Origin: Pontibacter coccineus
GTDB lineage: Bacteria; Bacteroidota; Bacteroidia; Cytophagales; Hymenobacteraceae
NCBI RefSeq assembly: GCF_030546575.1
Contig: NZ_JAUOTN010000003.1
Location: 372,001-436,000, forward strand
DNA: 64,000 nt
Reading direction: 5' to 3'
This document shows positions 26,211 to 33,678 of the stretch, piece by piece. The position numbers and the translations under genes are program-made. The first letter of the stretch is position 1. Each line of letters begins with the position of its first letter. The notes under the pieces were generated by a model. It saw only the letters and a program-made list of their open reading frames with translations, made no database searches and was not told the DNA's origin.

Positions 26211-27340
26211 ATACGAAGATCTGGCTCTCTTCCCCTCACATGGGAACAAACGAGTTTAAAAATGTCAAAGAGGCGTTTGATACTAACTGGATCGCACCGC
26301 TCGGTCCGCATGTAGATGGTTTTGAGCGTGACCTGGCGGAGTTTCTGGGTGAGGGCGTGCATGTAGCGGCCCTGAGTTCCGGCACGGCGGCTTTGCACCT
26401 GGCGCTCATCATGCTGGGGGTGCAGGCAGGCGACGAAGTGATCTGCCAAAGCATGACCTTTTCGGCCTCTGCCAACCCCATTGCCTACCAGGGTGCTACG
26501 CCGGTGTTTGTAGACAGCGAAGACCGTACCTGGAACATGTCACCGGACTTGCTGGAAGCGGCGATTGAAGACCGTATCAGCAAAGGGAAAAAGCCAAAGG
26601 CGATCATTGTGGTGCACCTCTATGGTATGCCGGCTGAGATGGATCGTATTATGGCCATCGCCGACCTCTTTGCTATACCTGTGGTGGAAGACGCTGCCGA
26701 GGCGCTGGGCTCGACCTACAAAGGTCGTAAATTAGGCACCTTCGGGGCTATGAGCATCTTGTCTTTCAACGGCAACAAGATCATTACAACTTCGGGTGGT
26801 GGTGCGCTGGTATCGAACAACGAAGCACATATCAAGCAGGCTCGTTTCCTGGCGACGCAGGCCCGCGATGCGGCTCCGCACTACCAACACTCACACATCG
26901 GCTACAACTATCGCATGAGCAACGTGTGTGCTGCCATCGGCCGTGGGCAAATGGACGTGCTGCTGGACCGTGTGCAGCAGCGCCGGGCCAACTACAGTTT
27001 CTACCGGGAAGAACTGTCTGCTATACCTGCTATTCAATTTGCCGAGGAGCCCAATGCAACATACTATTCTAACCGTTGGCTTAGTACAGTGCTTGTAGAC
27101 GATAGCCAGGGTGTGAGTCGTGAAGACATTCGACTGGCTTTGGAGAAAGAGAACATCGAATCGCGTCCGCTTTGGAAGCCGATGCACCTGCAGCCGGTGT
27201 TTGAAGGTGCGCCCTACTACGGTGATGGCACCAGCGAGCGCCTGTTTGACCAGGGACTGTGCTTGCCATCAGGCTCCAATATGACGGACGAACAGAGGCG
27301 AAGAGTAGTAAACTGCATCAAAGCCTGTTTCACCCAATAG
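26207..27340 (+). CDS. PglE-like UDP-4-keto-6-deoxy-GlcNAc aminotransferase (DegT/StrS family)
   Basis: 377 residues. The PLP lysine is Lys191 in FNGNKIITTSGGG, Asp162 is in VVEDAAEALGS, and SSGTAALHLAL holds the phosphate-binding Ser/Thr. The WIAPLGPHVDGFE N-terminal block is characteristic of PglE-type enzymes. It transfers an amino group from glutamate to the 4-keto sugar made by the PglF-like dehydratase at 27689. Overlaps the acetyltransferase by four bases. Confidence 0.92.
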   Translation: MNTKIWLSSPHMGTNEFKNVKEAFDTNWIAPLGPHVDGFERDLAEFLGEGVHVAALSSGTAALHLALIMLGVQAGDEVICQSMTFSASANPIAYQGATPVFVDSEDRTWNMSPDLLEAAIEDRISKGKKPKAIIVVHLYGMPAEMDRIMAIADLFAIPVVEDAAEALGSTYKGRKLGTFGAMSILSFNGNKIITTSGGGALVSNNEAHIKQARFLATQARDAAPHYQHSHIGYNYRMSNVCAAIGRGQMDVLLDRVQQRRANYSFYREELSAIPAIQFAEEPNATYYSNRWLSTVLVDDSQGVSREDIRLALEKENIESRPLWKPMHLQPVFEGAPYYGDGTSERLFDQGLCLPSGSNMTDEQRRRVVNCIKACFTQ

Positions 27341-27359
27341 AATACGGTGATTTATAATT

Positions 27360-27407
27360 AAAATCCGCCTGTGCCTTAGCGTGATACGCAAAGCAAAGGC
27401 GGATTTT
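27360..27407 (+). terminator. Rho-independent terminator after the pglE-like gene
   Basis: AAATCCGCC at 27361 pairs with GGCGGATTT at 27398-27406, with extra pairing inside, followed by TTT. It lies about 20 bases after the stop codon. Confidence 0.75.
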
Positions 27408-27688
27408 TACGTATAGGCTAATAGCTGTGTCAATTGAGAAACAGCAAGTTAATATCTGAAATTTCAGTTTTTTTCTTTAATTTTGGACGGCACCTGTATC
27501 TTTTAAGAGTGTGAAAGATATAATTATGCCGGTGAAGCTGCGTTAAGGTTTAGTTAACGTTTGAACTGTCAGCGAAATTATGATGTGGACAGGGAACTTT
27601 TGACAGGACAAAACAGGTATTATTTTTACTTAAAACGAACTTCAGCGTTTCTCCGTAACCTAAGCTCTTCTCTTCTCGAGACTACCGT
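27408..27688 (+). promoter_or_regulatory. Promoter region of the pglF-like gene
   Basis: No gene is visible here. TAATTTTG at 27478-27485 fits the TAnnTTTG -7 consensus, leaving a leader of about 200 bases before the ATG at 27689. No -33 box is evident. The terminator just upstream and this region make the dehydratase gene a separate transcription unit. Confidence 0.45.
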
Positions 27689-29620
27689 ATGAAAACATTT
27701 TTACAGAACAAAGCTTTACCAAAATGGATCATTCTGATCATCGATCAAGTCATCTCTACCTGGTCTTTTGCTTTGTCCTTCTTCATCATCCGCCAGTTTG
27801 ATTTCGAAACCATTCTGCGTGGTCACTTCTTCGTGTACAGCGGCATCTACCTGGCGATTTCTGTCATAGTATTTTACGCGATGCGCATCCATACCGGCCT
27901 GATCCGCTACTCCAGTACCGACGACATTTACCGCATCTTCACTGCCGTGTTGATGTCCAGTTTGCTTTATGGGGCCATTATAGGGTTTTGGGTCTCACCT
28001 GAACTGCACATCGACTCAGTGAACATCTACGTCGTATTGCTGGTCAACTTCTTTATCAGCTCTTCGGTGCTGATCATGATGCGCTTGGGTGCCAAGGCCT
28101 TGTTCTACTACATCAAGCGTGGTGCCAGCGGGGATAAAGAGTCAATACTGATCTATGGGGCTGATAGTTTTGCTATCTTAGTAAAGCAGGCATTGGAGCT
28201 CAGTAATGCCGGTCGCCTGAACATTGTAGGATTTGTGGATGACAACCCGAACAAGATTGATAAGCACATTCAGCAGAAGCGGGTGTACCACATCAATGAT
28301 ATCGAGAAACTGCAGCGGAAGCTGAGAATCGATAAACTGGTTATTCTGAGCGAGGACCTGAAATCGGATGCACGCAAGAATGCCATCGAAACCTGTGTGG
28401 AGCTGGGTATAAAGGTGGTGACTGTGCCACCGACGGAGCAGTGGATGTCAGGCCAGTTGCGCATGAGCCAAATCCAGGATCTGCGTATCGAGGATCTGCT
28501 GCAGCGCCCGCCGATCGTAATCGAGAACGACAAGATATCAGCTGACCTGGCCGGCAAGCGCATCCTGATCACAGGTGGTGCCGGCTCAATCGGCTCAGAG
28601 ATCGTGCGCCAGGTGCTGTCCTACAAGCCAGAAATGGTGATCATTTGCGATCAGGCCGAGTCTCCCTTGCACGAGCTGCAGCTGGAGATGGAGGAACACT
28701 ATCCGGATGCTAACCTGAAGCTTTGTATTGCCGATATTCAGAACTTCAACCGCATGTATGCCCTTTTCAAGGAATATAATCCGCAGATGGTGTACCATGC
28801 CGCCGCTTACAAGCATGTGCCGATGATGGAAAGTAATCCTTCGGAGGCCATCCTGACGAACGTAATGGGCACCAAAAATCTGGCAGATCTTTCAATGACT
28901 TTCGATGTCGATAAGTTTGTGATGATCTCTACGGACAAGGCCGTGAATCCAACGAATATTATGGGGGCATCGAAGCGCATTGCCGAGATCTATATTCAGT
29001 CGCTCAATAACATTAGTTCGCAGCCTAAGCTGCAGGACAATGTAAAAGGCACTTCGCTGCAGCAGACGCGTTTCATCACGACCCGCTTCGGCAATGTGCT
29101 GGGATCCAATGGCTCCGTTATCCCACGCTTCCGTTCCCAGATCGAGAAGGGAGGTCCAATCACAGTGACGCATCCGGATATTACCCGCTACTTCATGACG
29201 ATACCGGAAGCGGTACAGCTGGTGCTGGAGGCCGGCACGATGGGCAGGGGCGGTGAGATTTTTGTCTTCGACATGGGACAGCCTGTAAAGATTGTGGACC
29301 TGGCCCGCAAGATGATCAAACTGGCCGGCCTGACCTCCAACGACATTGAGATCGTCTTCTCAGGCTTACGTCCAGGCGAGAAGCTCTACGAAGAGCTCCT
29401 GAACCAGGAAGAGCTGACCATCCCGACTCACCACGAAAAGATCAAAGTATCAAAAGTACGCGAGTATACCTACAACAAGGTCCTAGCTAGCATCAACGAG
29501 CTCCTTAACCTTAACAAAGACGGCGACGAGCTGGATACTGTCAAGCAAATGAAAAAGATCGTCCCCGAGTTCAAGAGCAAAAATTCCAGATTCGAGGAGT
29601 TGGACTCGATGGTGCAGTAA
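27689..29620 (+). CDS. UDP-GlcNAc 4,6-dehydratase, membrane form (PglF/WbpM/CapD family)
   Basis: 643 residues, the long membrane-bound form. Four N-terminal membrane helices lie within about residues 13-135, then a nucleotide-binding Rossmann region (SILIYGADSFAILVKQALEL). The catalytic SDR domain starts near 288 with KRILITGGAGSIGSEIV and contains STDKAVNPTNIMGASKRIAE. There the usual YxxxK Tyr is Met, as is normal in the WbpM group. It converts UDP-GlcNAc to UDP-4-keto-6-deoxy-GlcNAc, the first step of diNAcBac synthesis. It closes the polysaccharide locus and is followed by a strong terminator. Confidence 0.94.
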   Translation: MKTFLQNKALPKWIILIIDQVISTWSFALSFFIIRQFDFETILRGHFFVYSGIYLAISVIVFYAMRIHTGLIRYSSTDDIYRIFTAVLMSSLLYGAIIGFWVSPELHIDSVNIYVVLLVNFFISSSVLIMMRLGAKALFYYIKRGASGDKESILIYGADSFAILVKQALELSNAGRLNIVGFVDDNPNKIDKHIQQKRVYHINDIEKLQRKLRIDKLVILSEDLKSDARKNAIETCVELGIKVVTVPPTEQWMSGQLRMSQIQDLRIEDLLQRPPIVIENDKISADLAGKRILITGGAGSIGSEIVRQVLSYKPEMVIICDQAESPLHELQLEMEEHYPDANLKLCIADIQNFNRMYALFKEYNPQMVYHAAAYKHVPMMESNPSEAILTNVMGTKNLADLSMTFDVDKFVMISTDKAVNPTNIMGASKRIAEIYIQSLNNISSQPKLQDNVKGTSLQQTRFITTRFGNVLGSNGSVIPRFRSQIEKGGPITVTHPDITRYFMTIPEAVQLVLEAGTMGRGGEIFVFDMGQPVKIVDLARKMIKLAGLTSNDIEIVFSGLRPGEKLYEELLNQEELTIPTHHEKIKVSKVREYTYNKVLASINELLNLNKDGDELDTVKQMKKIVPEFKSKNSRFEELDSMVQ

Positions 29621-29641
29621 GACCTCACTCAAATAAAACAC

Positions 29642-29669
29642 CAAAGGCCCGGGATATCCGGGCCTTTGG
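29642..29669 (+). terminator. Rho-independent terminator
   Basis: A long perfect stem CAAAGGCCCGG / CCGGGCCTTTG with a short loop, followed by GTGTTTTAT, starts 21 bases after the dehydratase stop. Confidence 0.85.
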
Positions 29670-29717
29670 TGTTTTATGATTATAAAGCTCAAAAGCAGTG
29701 GAAAATCATCTTGTGGT

Positions 29718-29749
29718 AATTCCCCTCCTCGGAGGGGTAGGGGTGGGTT
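29718..29749 (+). repeat. REP-like repeat, left inverted copy flanking DUF559 gene
   Basis: AATTCCCCTCC, then the hairpin partner GGAGGGG, then TAGGGGTGGGTT. It is the reverse complement of 30135-30167 apart from one extra base there. The pair brackets the DUF559 gene as a unit of about 450 bases. Confidence 0.85.
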
Positions 29750-29756
29750 TCATGTA

Positions 29757-30122
29757 CTATCTATTCTCCAATACCCAAGCTTCAATTTCCCGTAATACAT
29801 TAGAAATGTTTTGCTTCACCTCAATGTCTTCGAATCTCAAAAATGAAACTCCTAGCTTTTCAAGAGTATCTTGTCTTGATTTATCAGTTTCAAAGGCGTA
29901 GTCATGGCTACTGCCGTCAACCTCAATTGCTAACATCAGATCCTTGCAATAGAAGTCCACAATGAAATTATCAACCGGTTTCTGGCGATCAAAGTCTAAA
30001 CCTAGGAACCTCCTTCCCTTAAGTTCATCCCAGAGTAAAACTTCTGAAAGAGTACTATTTTCACGAAGTTGCTTTGCCAAAGCTTTTAAATGTGGTTTGT
30101 AGGGTATAATTTTTCGTCTCAT
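29757..30122 (-). CDS. DUF559 domain protein (Vsr/restriction-endonuclease-like fold)
   Basis: 121 residues. LAKQLRENSTLSEVLLWDELKGRRFLG and the following DFDRQKPVDNFIVDFYC are the DUF559 signature. IVDFYCKDLMLAIEVDG carries the Asp and the E-x-D of a PD-(D/E)xK-type nuclease core, and the C-terminal SFLRFEDIEVKQNISNVL is typical. The family is related to very-short-patch-repair endonucleases, but its cellular role is unestablished. Inverted REP-like repeats lie 8 bases beyond the stop codon and 13 bases before the start. The composition is more AT-rich than its neighbours. The arrangement recalls REP-associated transposases, but with a nuclease-fold gene. Confidence 0.88.
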   Translation of the reverse strand: MRRKIIPYKPHLKALAKQLRENSTLSEVLLWDELKGRRFLGLDFDRQKPVDNFIVDFYCKDLMLAIEVDGSSHDYAFETDKSRQDTLEKLGVSFLRFEDIEVKQNISNVLREIEAWVLENR

Positions 30123-30134
30123 TTGTGAACGATT

Positions 30135-30167
30135 AACCCACCCCTAACCCCTCCGAGGAGGGGAATT
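30135..30167 (-). repeat. REP-like repeat, right inverted copy flanking DUF559 gene
   Basis: AACCCACCCCTAACCCCTCC then GAGGAGGGGAATT; the inverted partner of 29718-29749 with one inserted A. A further related fragment with CTCCCTCC and GGAGGGGAATATT arms lies at 30237-30286. Confidence 0.85.
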
Positions 30168-30296
30168 GTTCCTCTCTTAATAAGTTTAGTGCATATAACT
30201 TTGTTTTTGTGGGTTTCAAAGCTGGGAACTCCTCCAAGTTTGAACTCTCCCTCCTGTTTTTAAGGTGTCAGAAGGAGGGGAATATTTAGCGTCCTT

Positions 30297-31568
30297 CTAC
30301 AACGCCGGCAGCACCTTACTTTTCACTTCCCCAAACCCAATTCTAATTCCATTCTTCTCAGCGAAGCCGCGCATGATCACCGTGTCGTAGTCGTTGATGA
30401 ACTTGCGCTCGGTACCATCGGATAGCTGGATGGGTTGTGTGCCGCGCCAGGTGAGTTCTAGCATGGAGCCGTAGGAGGTTTTGTCAGGGCCACTGATGGT
30501 GCCGGAGGCGTACATGTCGCCAACCTGTATGTTGCAGCCGTTACTGCTTTGGTGGGCCAGTTGCTGGTTCATGTTCCAGTACATATACCTGAAGTTGGAT
30601 CGGCAGATGCTATTCTCATTTCCATCTTCCGGCTTCAGGATTACCTCCAGGTTAATGTCGTAGTTGTGGTCGCCGTGAAACTCCAGGTATGGCAGTGGCT
30701 TCGGATGCTGCACAGGGCCTTTCACACGGAAGGGCTCTAAGGCATCTAATGTTACTACCCAAGGCGAAATGGAAGAGGCGAAGCTTTTGGCAAGGAATGG
30801 TCCTAGTGGCACATACTCCCAGGTTTGCATATCGCGGGCAGACCAGTCGTTGAAAAGCACCAGGCCAAAGATATAATCGTCCGCTTCGTCAGGGCTGATC
30901 ATATCACCCAGTTTGGTTTCCCGGCCTGTGATAAAGGCTACTTCCAGCTCAAAGTCGAGTAGGCGCGACGGACCAAAAGTGGGGGCTTCGGCATCGGGCG
31001 CCTTGGTTTGGCCATTGGGGCGGCGTATGTCGGTGCCTGATACGACGATAGAAGAGGCACGGCCGTGGTAGCCGATCGGGATATGTTTCCAGTTAGGCAG
31101 CAGGGCGTTTTTAGGGTCGCGGAACATGGTGCCTACGTTGGTGGCGTGCTCAATGCTGGAGTAGAAGTCCGTATAATTACCCACTTTCACCGGCATCAGT
31201 ATACGCACTTCATGCCGCTTAACAAGGCACTCCTGCATCAGTCTGCTGTTAGCGCTGATTTCGTCGTTGTCGTTGCGCAATAGCTCGGACACGCGGTTGC
31301 GCACAGCCCGCCAGGTTGGTTTGCCTAAAGCAATGAAATCGTTTAGGTATGGGCGGTGAAAAACAGTCGGGTCGATGTCCAGAAGCTCGAACAGATTGTG
31401 CTGTGCGACCGCATAAAGATCCAGCACGTAATCGCCAATGGCCACACCAACACGCGGGTCTTTGGTGGCTGACTCAAAAATGCCGAAAGGAAGGTTTTGT
31501 ATAGGGAAGTCGCTTTCAGGTGCTATTTCGATCCAGGAATGCAGGAAGGGGTCGTTCGCTTTTATCAT
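30297..31568 (-). CDS. fahA: Fumarylacetoacetase
   Basis: 423 residues, the normal length. The small N-terminal SH3-like domain (to about residue 120) and the catalytic FAH fold are complete. DFYSSIEHATNVGTMFR holds a metal-binding Asp, and LLDFELEVAFITGRE carries the E-x-E pair. It hydrolyses fumarylacetoacetate to fumarate and acetoacetate, the last step of tyrosine breakdown. No other homogentisate-pathway gene is adjacent, so it stands alone. Confidence 0.95.
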   Translation of the reverse strand: MIKANDPFLHSWIEIAPESDFPIQNLPFGIFESATKDPRVGVAIGDYVLDLYAVAQHNLFELLDIDPTVFHRPYLNDFIALGKPTWRAVRNRVSELLRNDNDEISANSRLMQECLVKRHEVRILMPVKVGNYTDFYSSIEHATNVGTMFRDPKNALLPNWKHIPIGYHGRASSIVVSGTDIRRPNGQTKAPDAEAPTFGPSRLLDFELEVAFITGRETKLGDMISPDEADDYIFGLVLFNDWSARDMQTWEYVPLGPFLAKSFASSISPWVVTLDALEPFRVKGPVQHPKPLPYLEFHGDHNYDINLEVILKPEDGNENSICRSNFRYMYWNMNQQLAHQSSNGCNIQVGDMYASGTISGPDKTSYGSMLELTWRGTQPIQLSDGTERKFINDYDTVIMRGFAEKNGIRIGFGEVKSKVLPAL

Positions 31569-31890
31569 AGTGCAAAAGAATCTGGGTTGTTAGACAAAGA
31601 TAAAGATTTTGAGGGGTATGGGAAAGAAATTGAAGAGTTAAGGATCGGGCAGTTTAGGCTGCATTTTAGCAATGGCGCAATTTGCACAAGATGTGCTGCA
31701 GGTTTAGCGTAAGTGCAACTTTTTGCTGCGCATAAGGCTAGTATGTAACTGGCGTAGCAGTAGCTTTTAGGTATAGCGGCGATCGTTGAAGGTATAAGGC
31801 GGACTTTGGCCGCTTTTCCAAATGCTCTCTCGGATATCCGTGTTCGAAAGTTTTGTAGAAAAGCCTTTTAGAAAATGTAATCGTCTGTAG

Positions 31891-31966
31891 GGACAGGTCG
31901 CGACCTGTCCGAATCGTGCATAAGTGGCGGGACGCCACCGAATAACTCACACTCGCCGGAGGCGAG
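31891..31966. repeat. Cluster of three short hairpin palindromes
   Basis: GGACAGGTCGCGACCTGTCC (31891-31910) is a perfect palindrome. GTGGCG/CGCCAC (31924-31938) and CTCGCC/GGCGAG (31952-31966) follow. The first resembles a dispersed palindrome known from many bacterial intergenic regions. Confidence 0.7.
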
Positions 31967-31977
31967 CGAGAGCTTGC

Positions 31978-32031
31978 CTATACCTATACCTATATCTATA
32001 TCTATATCTATATCTATATCTATATCTATAT
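31978..32031. repeat. Hexanucleotide tandem repeat, nine units
   Basis: Two CTATAC units followed by seven CTATAT units run without interruption. The CTATAC units contain the TATACCT word common in this genome, so the array may have grown from it. It is likely to vary in length between strains. Confidence 0.9.
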
Positions 32032-32054
32032 CTGGTCTCCCTAACCCAATAAAA

Positions 32055-32086
32055 AAAGCAGGTACCGATTTCTCAGCGCCTGCTTT
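32055..32086 (-). terminator. Rho-independent terminator of the mrp-nfu unit
   Basis: On the minus strand AAAGCAGG pairs with CCTGCTTT across a 16-base loop, followed by a run of T. It lies about 60 bases after the NifU-like stop codon. Confidence 0.7.
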
Positions 32087-32148
32087 CTAGTATAACTCTC
32101 CCTAAGGAAATATTTTATCTTATCGAAGGAAATCCTTTGTCAAAAAAA

Positions 32149-32415
32149 TTACCCCAATGGTATCACATTTACAGCTTCCACGGCTCTGATCTCAGGTACA
32201 GCCTTTAGCACAGACTGCTCCACACCGGCTTTAAGTGTCATGGTAGACATTGGGCAGGTGCCACAGGCGCCGAGCAACTCCAACTTAAGTGTCATGTCAT
32301 CGGTTACTTCGAGCACTTTCACGTTGCCGCCGTCAGCTTCCAGGTATGGCCTGATCTGGTCGAGGGCACTCTCAATGCGAAGTAAAAAATCGTTGTCAAC
32401 GTTAATGGTAGCCAT
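32149..32415 (-). CDS. NifU-like (NfuA C-terminal domain) iron-sulfur scaffold protein
   Basis: 88 residues, a stand-alone Nfu domain. YLEADGGNVKVLEV and GACGTCPMSTMTLK with the cluster-binding CxxC are diagnostic. It carries or delivers Fe-S clusters. It starts 5 bases after the mrp gene ends, so the two form an operon; the pairing with an Mrp-type carrier fits a cluster-delivery role. Confidence 0.93.
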   Translation of the reverse strand: MATINVDNDFLLRIESALDQIRPYLEADGGNVKVLEVTDDMTLKLELLGACGTCPMSTMTLKAGVEQSVLKAVPEIRAVEAVNVIPLG

Positions 32416-32420
32416 TTGTC

Positions 32421-33524
32421 TTAGCTTTTAATTTCTACTGGTTGTGTTTTGGCGACAGTCGCGTTGCGGACAGACACCTGCTGGGCAACAGCCTGGGCCA
32501 ACTCTCTGAAAACACCGGAAGCCGGAGAATCGTTCTGCAAGGCCACCGGAGTTCCCGCATCGCCGCTCTCGCGGATGCTCTGAACTAGCGGCACCTGGCC
32601 TAATACCGGCACATCAAACTTTTTGGCCAGATTCTGTCCACCTTCCTGCCCAAAGATATAATACTTATTCTCAGGAAGCTCGGCAGGCGTAAAGTAAGCC
32701 ATGTTCTCCACTACACCCAACACCGGCACATTGATCTGCGGCTGGCGGAACATCTGCAGGCCTTTCTGGGCATCGGCGATGGCTACTTTTTGCGGGGTCG
32801 TCACGATCACGGCGCCTGTTACCGGAAGAGTCTGTACCATAGTCAGGTGAATGTCGGATGTTCCCGGAGGAAGGTCGAGGAGCAGGTAATCGAGTTCACC
32901 CCACTCCACGTCCGTGATGAACTGCTTCAGGGCAGAGCTCGCCATCGGGCCACGCCAGATCACCGCATGATCAGGGGGCGTCAAAAAACCAATGGACATC
33001 AGTTTCACGCCATATTTCTCTACCGGGATGATGTAGTTCTTGCCGTGGTCGCCCTGCACCATGCTCGGGCGCTGGTCTTCCACACCAAACATAGTAGGTA
33101 TAGACGGCCCGAAAATATCGGCATCGATCAGGCCCACTTTAGCGCCGGACTGTGCTAGGGCAATGGCCAGGTTGCTGGTAACCGTAGACTTGCCAACGCC
33201 GCCTTTACCGGAGGCCACAGCGATAATGTTTTTCACGCCCGTAAGTACCTCGCTGCTGCCTGCGCGACCAGAAGTCACACGGGAAGTCATGTTCACGGTC
33301 ACTTCCGCCTCCTTGTCTACCATGGTATGAATGGCGCGGATACAGGCATTGCGGATCAAATCTTTAAGTGGGCAGGCTGGTGTCGTCAGGATCACGGTGA
33401 AACTCACGTTCTTGCCATCCACCTGCACATCCTCTATCATGTTCAGAGTCACCAGATCCTTGCCTAGGTCCGGTTCCTCTACATAACTGAGGGCTTTGAG
33501 TATATCTTCTTTTGTAATTGCCAT
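32421..33524 (-). CDS. Mrp/ApbC/NBP35-family Fe-S cluster carrier ATPase
   Basis: 367 residues. An N-terminal MIP18/DUF59 domain (residues 1-90, ILKALSYVEEPDLGKDLV) is followed by a deviant Walker A, SGKGGVGKSTVTSNLA, near residue 110, and DADIFGPSIP as switch I. The usual CxxC cluster ligands near the C-terminus are not obvious; the segment reads VVENMAYFTPAELPENKYYIFG where many relatives have CPxC. This may alter or remove C-terminal cluster binding. Operon with the Nfu gene. Confidence 0.92.
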   Translation of the reverse strand: MAITKEDILKALSYVEEPDLGKDLVTLNMIEDVQVDGKNVSFTVILTTPACPLKDLIRNACIRAIHTMVDKEAEVTVNMTSRVTSGRAGSSEVLTGVKNIIAVASGKGGVGKSTVTSNLAIALAQSGAKVGLIDADIFGPSIPTMFGVEDQRPSMVQGDHGKNYIIPVEKYGVKLMSIGFLTPPDHAVIWRGPMASSALKQFITDVEWGELDYLLLDLPPGTSDIHLTMVQTLPVTGAVIVTTPQKVAIADAQKGLQMFRQPQINVPVLGVVENMAYFTPAELPENKYYIFGQEGGQNLAKKFDVPVLGQVPLVQSIRESGDAGTPVALQNDSPASGVFRELAQAVAQQVSVRNATVAKTQPVEIKS

Positions 33525-33678
33525 AGTGTTAATGCTTTTGTGAAGCCTTACAAAGATACAAACAAAAAAACTTTAAACATGATTTATGTAGCACAGTCCC
33601 GGTAGACAGGCAGGCGTCAACCTGGATGAAATAACGTTCGCTTTCGGACATCTTATGATCCCGTACAATCTTTAGTGG

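Larger units (their letters stand above)
31569..32054. other. Repeat-rich intergenic region
   Basis: I see no supportable gene between the start of fahA and the nfu-like terminator. The stretch carries two AGGTATA words near 31770 and 31790, a 20-base perfect palindrome at 31891, two more hairpins to 31966, and a six-base tandem repeat at 31978-32031. It looks like an accumulation site for short repeats. Confidence 0.6.

Noticed and set aside
31978..32031. Tandem array considered as a CRISPR or origin iteron
   Set aside because: The unit is only six bases, there are no spacers, and no cas or replication-initiation gene is nearby.
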